From Neoarius graeffei (taxonomy: Eukaryota > Chordata > Actinopteri > Siluriformes > Ariidae): DNA of 64,000 nt. The stretch is from NCBI RefSeq assembly GCF_027579695.1, contig NC_083579.1, positions 73,777,871 through 73,841,870 on the forward strand, in the 5' to 3' direction. This document shows positions 34,701-46,700 of this stretch, one piece after another (positions within the stretch are counted from its first letter, which is position 1; each line of letters begins with the position of its first letter). The notes beneath the pieces are model-generated. The model worked only from the letters and a program-made list of their open reading frames with translations, was not told the origin of the DNA and made no database searches. The position numbers were made by a program, and so were the translations under genes.

Positions 34701-37700
34701 CCTTTCGGATGAGAGGTGAAACGTCTTCAAGAATCTTCAAGCAAGTCCAGTTGCTCTCTCTTACCACCCACAGTTTATAGGTCAATATTAGAAAATGTTG
34801 CACAGCAGCTAAACTAAGTCTTGGATAAGGTCAGGATTTAGGTCTCACCATAGAAATGGCATTGATTAAAGTAGTAAATGCCATTTACTACTGTAAATTA
34901 ATCAAGTTTCTGTCTTCATTTTTGCATTATTACAAGGGCAGTGGTAGCTCAGTGGTTAAGATAAACTGATCAGAACATCATGAGTTCAAACCCCAGCTCC
35001 ATCAAGCTGGGCCTTTAACTTTGCATAATATCCATGATGTGAAAAAGTAAATTTAATTGCATTTAATGTAAACCTTAAATGAACATTAAATTTAGTAGTG
35101 GCATGGGGTGGCACGTTGGTGTAGTGGTTAGCACTTCTTGCCTCACAGCAAGAAGGTTCTGGGTTCGAGCTCAGTGGTTGACGGGGACCTTTCTCTGTGG
35201 AGTTTGCATGTTCTCCCTGTGTCTGTGTGGGTTTCCTCCAGGTGCTCCAGTTTCCTCTACAGTCCAAAGACATGCAACTTAGGTTAATTGGTGGCTCTAA
35301 ATTGACCATAGATGTGAATGATTGTTTGTCTCTATGTGTCAGCCCTGTGATGACCTGGTGACTTGTCCAGGGTGTACCCCGCCTCTCGCCCATAGTCAGC
35401 TGGGATAGGCTCTGGCTTGCCTGCAACCCTGCACAGGATAACCAGCTACAGATAATGGATGGATAATTCTCTTTAAGACCAGCCCGTAAATTTAAGTACC
35501 TTCACTGAACTTTTTAAATTCATTTAATATACTTGTAACTTTAAGACCCTTTATTGGTATTCTTAAAAGTAGTAGTGACTTTAAGTACATTTAAATGTTA
35601 AATTTACTAAGTTTAAGTGACATCTTAAATGTTCTTTTTAACAGAATTTCGTTATCTTTAAGAAATCATGGAAAGTCACTGAATGTTATACTATAAGAAA
35701 TCTTAAAGTTATAAGTAAATACACTGAAATTTAGCTTTTCATAAACTTTTAAAGATACTTTAAGAATATCATTGTGGCAGTGGGGGCGTGGTCAAGCGTC
35801 AGTCTGTGACCGGAGGGCGGAGTCAGGGAAGGTAAGTGGCAGAATCACTACACCTGATGTGAGTTAACCTGTGTTTGTGTGTCTTCCCAGCAACCACGCC
35901 CTATATAAGGAGAGAGAGGGCAGAGGAAGGGAGCTCTCTCCTGCACCAGAAGACGTGTGTGTGTGTGTGTGTGTGCGTGCGTGCGCGCGTGTGCGACTGG
36001 GAGAGTTTGAAGTTAAAGCTGAAAAGCTAAAATAAAAGAGTTTTGGAACTCAGTTCTGGCCTGCTGTACTTCTGTGCTCCACCCACCCACTCTGACTTCT
36101 ACAGTGGTGCTGAAACCCAGGCACCGAGCACAGAAGAGAACAGCCCCATGGAGTCCTCCCCCTTCGCAGACCTGATCCACGCCCTCACCACGACCCAACA
36201 GAGCCAGCACCAGGCGCTGCTCGCCCTCCAAAAGGAGCAAGAACAACAGTTCGAGGCCCTGGTGCTGGTGCAACAGGAAGATCGTCAGGCATTCTGGCAC
36301 CTCCTCGCGTATGCGGGGGCCACTATCTCCACCACCGTGGGTCCACTTCACCTCACCCTGACGAAGATGGGCCCGCACGACGACCCCGAGGCCTTCCTCA
36401 TGCTATTTGAACAAGCAGCAGAAGCCTCGGGGTGGCCGGTGGAACAGCGCGTGGCGTGCCTCCTCCCCCTGCTAATGGGCGAGGCACAGCTGGCCGAGCT
36501 ACAGCTCCCCGCTGACAGCCGGCTGGTCTATGTGGACCTGCGCCAGGCCATCCTCCAGCGTGTGGGGCGCACCCCCAAACAACATCGTCAGCACTTCCGC
36601 GCTCTGCACCTAGAGGAGGTCGGCCGCCCGTTCGCGTTTCGCCAGCAACTCCGGGACGCCTGCAGGCGGTGGCTGAGGGCTGACAACCACGATGCCAAGG
36701 GAGTCGTCGACCTGGTGGCACTGGAGCACTACATCGCACAACTTCCCAAAGGAACAGCAGAGTGGGTCCAGTGCCATCGCCCGGCGTCACTGGATCAGGC
36801 CATTGAGTTGGCGGAGGATCATTTGGCGGCTGTTCCCGCGGCAGGATCACAGATCCCCTCTTCGCTTTTCTCCTCTCTCTCTCTCTCTCCCCCTCCCCTT
36901 CTGTGTCTCGTCCTCGCCCCGTTCCCCCACCGTGGAGGCGGGGGCCAGCTCCCTCACAGCCGGTCCGCCGCACCCGCGGTGCCCTCCCATTTCCCACTTC
37001 CGTGTCTGTCTCTCCCCCCCCTCAGGTGAGTGAGCCCCAGAGTACCGGTGCAGAGAGAAAGCCCGGGCTGGTTTGCTGGCGCTGCGGGGAGCCGGGCCAC
37101 CTCCAACAGCAGTGCTCGGTGATGGAAGTGGGCGCGGTGGTTCGGATCCCCGATGCACCAGGAGCCGCCCTCGATCGGGCCGGAGCGTATCGCATACCGG
37201 TGAGCATCCAAGGGGATACATATCAGGCTTTGGTGGACTCTGGCTGCAATCAGACCTCAATTCACCAAAGCCTGGTGCAAGACGAGGCATTGGGGGGAGC
37301 ACAGGGGGTGAAGGTGTTGTGTGTGCACGGGGATGTTCACAGCTACCCTTTAGTGTCAGTCCACATTTTTTTCAGAGGGGAAAAATTTAGAGTAAAGGTG
37401 GCGGTTAATCCTTGCCTCACCCACTCGATAATTTTGTGGACTGATTGGCCGAGATTCGGGGCATTAATGAGTCATTTAGTAAAGAGTGGGTCCTGCCATA
37501 GTTCAGCAAGGGGAGGTCCTGGTGTCGCTTTGGTGGGAGCAGCTGTCACAGAGCCGTCTACGTCATCTCCGCGTCAGAGTGAGGAGCCACTGGCTCCTCC
37601 TCCCTCTCTCGGGGAATCCCTCGTGGATTTCCCGTTAGAGCAGTTGCGAGACGAGACTCTGCGGCATGCGTTTGACCAAGTGAGAGTAATCAATGGTCAA

Positions 37701-40700
37701 ATGCTCCAGCCAAACGCCACCCCGTCCTTCCCTTATTTTTCTATTATGAAGGATAGATTATACCGAGTGACGCAGGACACTCAGACTAAAGAACAAATCA
37801 CGCAGCTCTTGATTCCAAAAAGCCACCGGGAATTGGTATTCCAGGCGGCTCACTTTAATCCCATGGCTGGACACTTAGGGCAGGATAAAACACTAGCCCG
37901 AATAATGGCCCGGTTCTATTGGCCAGGGATTCGCGGCGATGTCCGTAGGTGGTGTATAGCGTGCCGCGAATGCCAGTTAGTAAATCCAGCCGCCATTCCA
38001 AAAGTGCCTTTGCGCCCTCTACCGTTAATCAAGACCCTGTTCGAAAGAATTGGGATGGATCTCGTCGGGCCATTAGATCGGTCAGCACGAGGGTACCGCT
38101 TTATATTAGTTCTGGTGGACTATGCAACGCGATACCCGGAGACAGTGCCTCTTCGCAATATCTCAGCATGCAGTATTGTGGAAGCACTCTTCTGCGTTAT
38201 CTCCCGAGTTGGAATCCCAAAAGAGATTCTGACTGATTAAGGCACTACGTTTATGTCACGAACACTGAACGAACTATATGGGTTATTAGGTATTAAGCTG
38301 ATCCACACCAGCGTTTATCACCCACAAACGGACGGTTTAGTTGAACGATTCAATCGCACCCTCAAAAATATAATTAAGCAATTCGTAAGCGAGGACACAC
38401 GTAATTGGGATAAATGGCTCGAACCCTTGTTGTTTGCAGTGTGAGAGGTCCCACAAGCCTCCACGGGGTTCTCCCCGTTCAAATTGTTATATGGGCGTAA
38501 GCTGTGCGGCATTTTAGACATGCTGCGAGAAAATTGGGAGGAGAGACCTTCACCAAGTAAAAATGAAATTCAGTATGTTATTGACCTGCATGCAGAACTC
38601 CACACACTCACGCACCTAACCCAGGACAATTTGCGGCAGGCCCAAGAATGGCAAACCCACCTGTATGACAAGGGTACGCGCCTTAGGGAGTTCGCACCAG
38701 GAGATAAAGTACTTGTACTGTTGCCCACATCGAGCTCCAAATTAATCGCCAAGTGGCAAGGACCCTCTGAGGTCACACGGCGAGTCGGGGACGTCGACTA
38801 CGAGGTGAGGCAAACGGACAGGGGTGGGGCACTACAGATTTACCACCTCAATCTACTCAAACTCTGGAACGAGGAGGTCCCCGTGGCGTTGGTGTCGGTG
38901 GTTCCGGAGAAGGCGGCGCTGGGGCCGGAGGTTCAAAAGGGAGTATTGGCATCGCGTACCTCTCCTGTCCCCTGTGGAGACCACCTCTCCCCGACACAAC
39001 TCGCGGAGGTTGCCCAGTTGCAGACTGAATTTTCGGACGTGTTCTCGCCCCTGCCCGGCCGCACCGACCTCATAGAGCACCACATTGAGACGCCCCCGGG
39101 GGTGGTAGTGCGTAATTATCATATTTATACATATTGTACCACTGTTCAGTTATTTATCCACATACTGCCACCTTGCATACTGTCATAATTTTTATGTTTA
39201 ATGTTTGTTTAGTTTTTTATTATGTGTTTAACTGTACTTCTCTGCATGCCCTTAAATTGCCCCTAGGGGACAAATAAAGTGTTTTGAATTGAATTTAAAA
39301 TAATCCTGAGCCCATGTGGTTATATCAGCTGTGGATGAATGATGGTTCTTGATGCAGTGCTGTCTGAGAGATTGGAGATCACGGGTGTTCAGCTTAGGCT
39401 TGCGCCCTTGCCCTTTACACACCGAAAGTCCACCAGATTCCTTGAATCGCTTCATGATATTATGCAGGGTGAGCTATAAATTCCTTCGTATCTTTCTTTG
39501 AGGAACATTATTTTTAAACATTTCAGTTATTTTCTCACACATTTGTTGACAAACTGGAGATCCTCTGTCCACTTTTGCTCCTCAAAGACTAGGTCTTTTC
39601 TGGATACTGATCTTATACCAAAGCATGATTACAGTCACCTGTTGACATTACCTGTTTCAAATCACATCATTACTTAATTGTTTTACCTCATTACTAGCCA
39701 AAAATGGCCCTTTTCCAACTTTTTTGGAATGTGTTGCAAGTCTGAAACACAGGAATGGATGTATATTAACAAATGAACTGAAGTTGACCAGACAAAACAT
39801 GAAATTTCTTGAGTTTGTACTGTCTATAATTAAATACAAGTCAAAGTAAATTTATAAATCACTGCTTTCTTTTTTTTATTTGCATTTTCCATACCGTCCC
39901 AACTTTTTCTGATTTGGGGTTGTATCTGACTCACAATTATCAGTTTGTAAATGTTAATGGTGACTCTGTTCACACAAAAGTAAAGTTTGGAATTGTAACT
40001 GGCTCTGTTCTACTGCTGCTGTTTTTTTGTATATACTACCTCTAGATGCAGTTATTCATAAACATGTTAGCAGCTTCCACTGCCAGTCTGCAGACAGCAG
40101 CTTAATAAAGTTGAGGAAAATGTAAAGAGTTTTACACACTGGATGCTGATTTAATTCTGACAAGACAGAAGTACTTCCACTCAGACCACAAGCGGCTAGA
40201 AGTAAGCTTTCTGATTACTGTATGGAGTAACTCTGACCAGAACTGTAGTAACTGAAAGGATGGCCTTTCAATTACACCATGTATAGCAGTGAAAGACCTT
40301 GGTATGATTACAGACGCCAGTATCAGTTAAATATTGTGAAATGCACTGAGTATTTCCGATTATAGTAAGATTACAAAAAAACAAATATACATTTACAACC
40401 CTGGCAATTCCAAAAAAGTTGAGATGCTGTGTAAACTGGGAACAAAAACAGAATGTGATGAATTGCAAATCATGGAAACCCTATATGTCATTTAAAACAG
40501 TACAAAGACAACATATCAAATGTTGAAACTGAGAAATTTTATTGTTTTTTGAAAAATATATATGCTCATTTTGAATTTGATGTCAGCAACACATTTCAGA
40601 AAAGTTGGGACAGGGGCATGTTTACAACTGTGTTGCATCACCTCTAATTTTAACAACAATCTGTACACTTTTGGGAACTGAGGAGACCAAATGCTGTAGT

Positions 40701-43700
40701 TTTGAAAGACAAATGTTGTCCCATTCTTGCCTGATATACAGTTTCAGTAGCTCAATATTTCGGGGTCTCCTTTTCTACTTGATAATGTGCCAAATGTTTT
40801 AAATGGGAGACAGGTCTGGAGTGTAGGCAGGCCAGTTTAGCACCTGGACGCTTTTACTATGGAGCCATGTGGTTTTTTTATATGCAGAAAGCGGTTTGGC
40901 ATTGTCTTGCTGAACGAAGGAAGGCCTTCCCTGAAAAAAAGATTTTGTCTGGATGGCAGCATATTGCTCTGAAACGTGTACGGTATATATCATTCAGCAT
41001 TAATGATGCCTTCCCAGACATACAAGCTACCCATACCATGTGCACTAATGCCCCCTTATACCATCACAGATGCTGCTTTTGAACTGTGCACTGATAAGCC
41101 GGATGGTCCCTCTCCTCTTTAGCCTGGAGGACATGGTGTTCATAATTTCTAAAAAGAATTTCTACTTTTGATTCGTCAGACCTCGGGACAGTTTCCCACT
41201 TTGCTTCAGTCCATTGTAAAAGAGCTCGGGCTCAGAGAAGGTGGTGGTGTTTCTGGATATAAATCTGGTTTTCACTTGCATTTGTGGATTCAATAATGAA
41301 CTGTTTTCAGAGACGATGGTTTTCTGAAGTGTTCCTGAGCCCATACAGTGATTTCCACTACAGACACGTGTCTGCTTTTAATGCAGTGTCTCCTGAGGGC
41401 CTGAAGATCACAGGCATCCAATGTCAGTTTTCAGCCTTGTTTCTTGCATACAGAGATTTCTCCAGATTCTCTGAATCTTTTAATGATATTATGTACCACA
41501 GATGATATGATCCCTAAATTCTTTGCAGTTTTACATTGAGGAATGTTATTCTTAAATTGTTGCACTGTTTGCCCATACAGTCTTTCACAGAGTGGTGAAC
41601 CCCTCCCCATTTTTTTTTACTTCTGAGAGACTTTGCCTCTCTGGGACGCTCTTTTTATACCCAATCATGGTACTAACCTGTTGCCAATTAACCTCATTAG
41701 GGTTTTTTTTTCCACGTTACACACCTTTTTCAGTCTTTTGTTGCCCCTGTCCCAACTTTTCTGAAATGTGTTGCTGACATCAAATTCAAAATGAGCAGAT
41801 ATTTTTCAAAAAACAAAAAATTTCTCAGTTTCAACATTTGATATGTTGTACTATTTTCAATGAAATATAGGGTTTCCATGATTTGCAAATTATTGCATTC
41901 TGTTTTTATTTACAGTTTACACAGCGTTGCAACTTTTTTGGAATTTGGGTTGTCTTACACCTTTTATAGTTTATATATATATTTTTTTACTGATTTCAAA
42001 CTTTATATATTTCTGTACTATTGGCAGATAATTTTGATTCTTTCTAGAATTAAATGTTGAAAAATTGGTGTAATTATCTGTTTGTAAGTAGTAAAAGTGT
42101 CTAGAAATAGGTTTAATAATCTTATATTTGCTTCATTATAATAGGATGTATTTGATGTACTTGACTATATTCAAGATATTCTCAGTTAAGATCTCTTTTC
42201 TTTCAGTATGCCCTCATTCCTGTTTCTCCTTCTGGTTTTGCCTTTTAGATTAGAGATTAGATTAGATAGAACTTTACTGATCCCTTCGGGAGGGTTCCCT
42301 CAGGGAAATTAAGATTCCAGCAGCATCATTACAGGATAAACAGAGAATAGAAAATAGAGAAAAAACTTCTAGATAAATTAAATTAAGTATTTATATATAC
42401 AATATAAAAAGAATAAGATATGGGGAAGAGAGGAAGGGGGGGAAGAAAGGGAAAAAAATTCATTATGCTCTAATAGCTAGATGTGCTGGAATCCCTGCTT
42501 GCACTCTGATTACGCTTTACAGCCGACACCACTGTATAATAAGAGCATACCTAATAATCTCTTCTCTCTTTTTGTCAAACTTCACATGTATTCCGGATGC
42601 TTGATGTGATGTTAGTGCCAGATCCTGACATACTTCTACTGCTGTGGCTCCTCTCACCCTCTGGAAATGCCTGATTCATCCTGATGCTTTATTTCTGTTT
42701 AAACCTTCCTGCATTTGTGACTTGCCTTCTGCTGATGTGGATGATCCCATATGGATACGCTAAAGATTCATACATTCTAAAATTCACTCTTGCTTCAGTG
42801 GATAATCTCCCCTGGTACCTTCTAAGACATATGTTGGACTCAAAAGTAATACTGAATTTGAGGAAATTACTACTTAATAGTCACACTATCTAGAATTCAC
42901 AGATCTGTAGTGTAGTGTAGTGATCACCATTGTACAGCACACATGGGCTCACATCTCGTATAACTGAAACACTTCTTAAAGCCAATGTCACACACCTGTC
43001 TAACCACTTCAGAAACATTTCAGGTGTTGGTAGTGGTGCAACTAGGAATTAATCTGGGATTTTTAGTTTTGGTTTTCATTTTTGTGATCTGTACAATTAT
43101 ACAGAGAAGTGAAATGTGCTCTTTTTTTAATGGACAGTAATAGCGGGGATGCCACAAATTTGTTATTAAATCATTTCAGGCACAATCTACCATCACCCAA
43201 TTTTACTATATTATTAATATTTCCATAAAATGCCTTTATGACATATACACAATAAAATGATCAAAGTAACACATTAGTAAGAGGGAACAATTATATCTCC
43301 ATAATTTCTCTGCTTTATAGTGTAGCTATCTGGCTAGTAGCTTTGAAGCGGAAATGGGAAAAAATGGATGATCCCAGTTTGTTAATCCTTTTTTATTATT
43401 ATAGTAGCTGTGTAGCCAATAAAATGCAATTAAACTAAGGGAAGCACTCATAAAACTAACTTTAATCTGTATAACATGTGCCATCACCTAATAGTGTAAA
43501 TATGCAAGTGATTATAGAAAATCGTCCACACTGATTGGTTGAGAAATTCAGACTATTTCTCGATAATCACCTCGAGCGGCTTGGCAAAATGGTGGCCAAT
43601 CTCTTGTGAATTGTTTTATTTGTTTCAAAACAAAGTATTTTATGTGACTTGGTGTAGATAAGTGACACAAGTCTGATCGTATTATGTTTGCATGCTGCTT

Positions 43701-46700
43701 TGAAAATTTGAAATACATTATTTTAAATAAATTTTTTTAAAAATAATCACGGGGCGGCACGGTGGTGTAGTGGTTAGCGCTGTCGCCTCACAGCAAGAAG
43801 GTCCGGGTTCGAGCCCCGTGGCCGGCGAGGGCCTTTCTGTGCAGAGTTTGCATGTTCTCCCCGTGTCCGCGTGGGTTTCCTCCGGGTGCTCCGGTTTCCC
43901 CCACAGTCCAAAGACATGCAGGTTAGGTTAACTGGTGACTCTAAATTGAGCGTAGGTGTGAATGTGAGTGTGAATGGTTGTCTGTGTCTATGTGTCAGTC
44001 CTGTGATGACCTGGCGACTTGTCCAGGGTGTACCCCACCTTTCGCCCGTAGTCAGCTGGGATAGGCTCCAGTTTGCCTGCAACCCTGTAGAAGGATAAAG
44101 CGGCTAGAGATAATGAGATGAGATGAGGTGAGATAATCACCTGTGTATTTATACTGAAACAATTATCCTCCTCAGGGTCAATGAGTATCGGTGAATAATA
44201 ACCTCGACTTCATCTTGGTTATTATTCACCGGTATTCACTTCGTCTTCGGTGAATAATTGTTAAATAGTGTATACATATGAATAGTTTCTGTTGGCACAT
44301 CTTTTTCTGAAAAACATCCTATTTTAATTTCACACCCTAGGTGTTATTCAGGGCGGCACGGTGGCGTAGTGGTTAGCGCTGTCGCCTCACAGCAAGAAGG
44401 TCCTGGGTTCGAGCCCCGGGGCCGGCGAGGGCCTTTCTGTGTGGAGTTTGCATGTTCTCCCCGTGTCCGCGTGGGTTTCCTCCGGGTACTCCGGTTTCCC
44501 CCACTGTCCAAAGACATGCAGGTTAGGTCAACCGGTGACTCTAAATTGACCGTAGGTGTGAATGTGAGTGTGAATGGTTGTCTGTGTCTATGTGTCAGCC
44601 CTGCGATGACCTGGCGACTTGTCCAGGGTGTACCCCGCCTTTCGCCCGTAGTCAGCTGGGATAGGCTCCAGCTTGCCTGCGACCCTGTAGAAGGATAAAG
44701 CGGCTAGAGATAATGAGATGAGAATGAGATGAGATGAGGTGTTATTCAGTAGAATCAACACTCCTGTTCTAAGAACTGCTGCTGTAAGCATAAACACTGT
44801 CCTGGCCTCATCCCAGGACTCCTATTCATATCTGTTCATATTGAAAAGCCTTTCGAAACATGTAACCTTTACTCTTCTACAACTGATTACTGCAGTGATT
44901 TATAAGCCCACTATTCAGTGTTGTCTAGAAGAGGATGGGTTTCATCCTTTGAAGGATTCTACCTCATCTCAGTAAATCTGCTTTGTGGCAATATCTATTG
45001 CTAAAAGTGTTAAACAAATAAAAGTCAATTGAATTAAATTGGCACATTTTTACACATTTTCACTTTAGAAGGTACCGTATGCTAGAATATACGAATATGT
45101 GTGATATTTAACTTCACAAAGCTCTTAGCTTAGTTTACTCTGTGTGCAGAAGCTGGCCATTTGGGTAACTGCTAATAAACTAGCTTTGAGATAGATATGA
45201 GCAAGATGTCAGAGATAAACATAAACATGATGTCAGTATTTAAATCTGGGTTTACACTGTCATATTCTCTGCGATTTATTTAACAATAGGTTAACCAATC
45301 AAAATACAACATAACAGTCAGCCGTCTTGCATAAAATTCAAGCTCTATGGCTATTGATTGGCATATTACCATGTTATTCTGTAATATTTTGCATTTTGCA
45401 CCATGATACATACTGAACCATTTTGCAGTTTGGATAGTTATAAGTTCGTAAGACCATAAACTGAGCTTTCACTGATGACTCTACAACATTCAAAGTAGCT
45501 TCATGCCAGTTCATATGTACAACTGTGTTGCTGTATGTAAATATAAAATAGCATGCTTGAATATGATTCAGCATGTAAATATGATACAACTTGAATAACT
45601 GTGGCTGCAGCAACCATGATACCATGAACCATGGTAGGAAGGATCACTGATAATACACTGTGTATATGTTATATTATTATCTATTAAAAATAATAAACAT
45701 TAATTTGTAGGGTTCTGCATTTTCTAAGAATGTACAATGATGTTTCATGTAATAAAAATAAACAATAAGAAGACTGGTTTTCCTCAGACTGGTTTTAGTT
45801 CCTTCTATTCTTTAATTCTAAAACATTTCAATTTAATCTATATCCATACTTTTGGTCTATGGCCACAAGGTATTAGAAACAAATTATTTTGAATGTGTTC
45901 TTGAGAGTCAATGAACCCTATAGTTGCTCATGAAATATGAAGTGTCAACTGACATCGAGCAGGAGACTTTATAGGCATTAGTTTGTCTGTTAAATAGCTT
46001 GTGATCTAGACTTTGTTGTGTCACTGTATGTGGAGTATATGAACTTTACCCTAACTACATCTATGGGTCATTTGCATGGAAGTTTGAGTACTGACTTAAG
46101 CACAGGGAGTGGAAAAGTCTGTGATCGTTTCTGTGTTTGTGCTTTCCACTCGTGAATCTCACAAACCTGACTGATTCAAAGTGCAGGTATATACTTAAAT
46201 ATTGCATAAGACATGTGGTTTCATACTATGTACATCATCATCATATCTTTAGGTTTTCAGCCAATTCAGGAGGTATTTAAGCAATTTATCCAATTCACCA
46301 TTTTGTTATCAGTCAATCATCCATCCATCCATCCATCCATCCATCCATCCATCCATCCATCCATCCATCCATCCATCCATCCATCCATCCATCCATCCAT
46401 TATCCATAGCTGCTTATCCTGTGCAGGGTCATGGCCAAGCTTGAGCCTATCCCAGCTGACTATGGGCAAGAGGTGGGGCACACCCTGGACAAGTTGCCAG
46501 GTCATTGCAGGGCTGACGCATCGAGACAAACAACAATTCACACTCACAGTGAATTTTGAGCCACCAATTAACCTAACCTAACCTGCATGTCTTTGGACTG
46601 TGGGGGAAACCAGAGCACCTGGAGGAAATCCACACAGACATTGGGAGAACATACAAACTCCACACAGAAAGACCCCTGTTGGTCATTGGGCTTGAACCCA

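Larger units (their letters stand above)
35773..39112 (+). mobile_element. Gmr1-type LTR retrotransposon, 3'-truncated
   Basis: 5' LTR 35773-36103, decayed tRNA-Phe primer site at 36105, intact gag, then protease and integrase with stops. The text stops abruptly at 39112 at the start of the reverse transcriptase, replaced by an unrelated LINE-like tail. Antisense to kcnk17, in its first intron. Confidence 0.93.

Noticed and set aside
34936-35020. tRNA gene
   Set aside because: Promoter boxes only; no cloverleaf stems or acceptor pairing found.
35466-35772. Ordered TTTAAG array with a regulatory role
   Set aside because: Spacing is irregular and both directions mix; low-complexity AT-rich DNA is the simpler reading.
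43760-43830. tRNA gene
   Set aside because: Box A- and box B-like motifs are present, but there is no acceptor stem and the same head begins a 380-bp SINE repeated seven times.
46318-46400. CRISPR-like array
   Set aside because: Pure tetranucleotide repeat with no spacers; SINE tail microsatellite.
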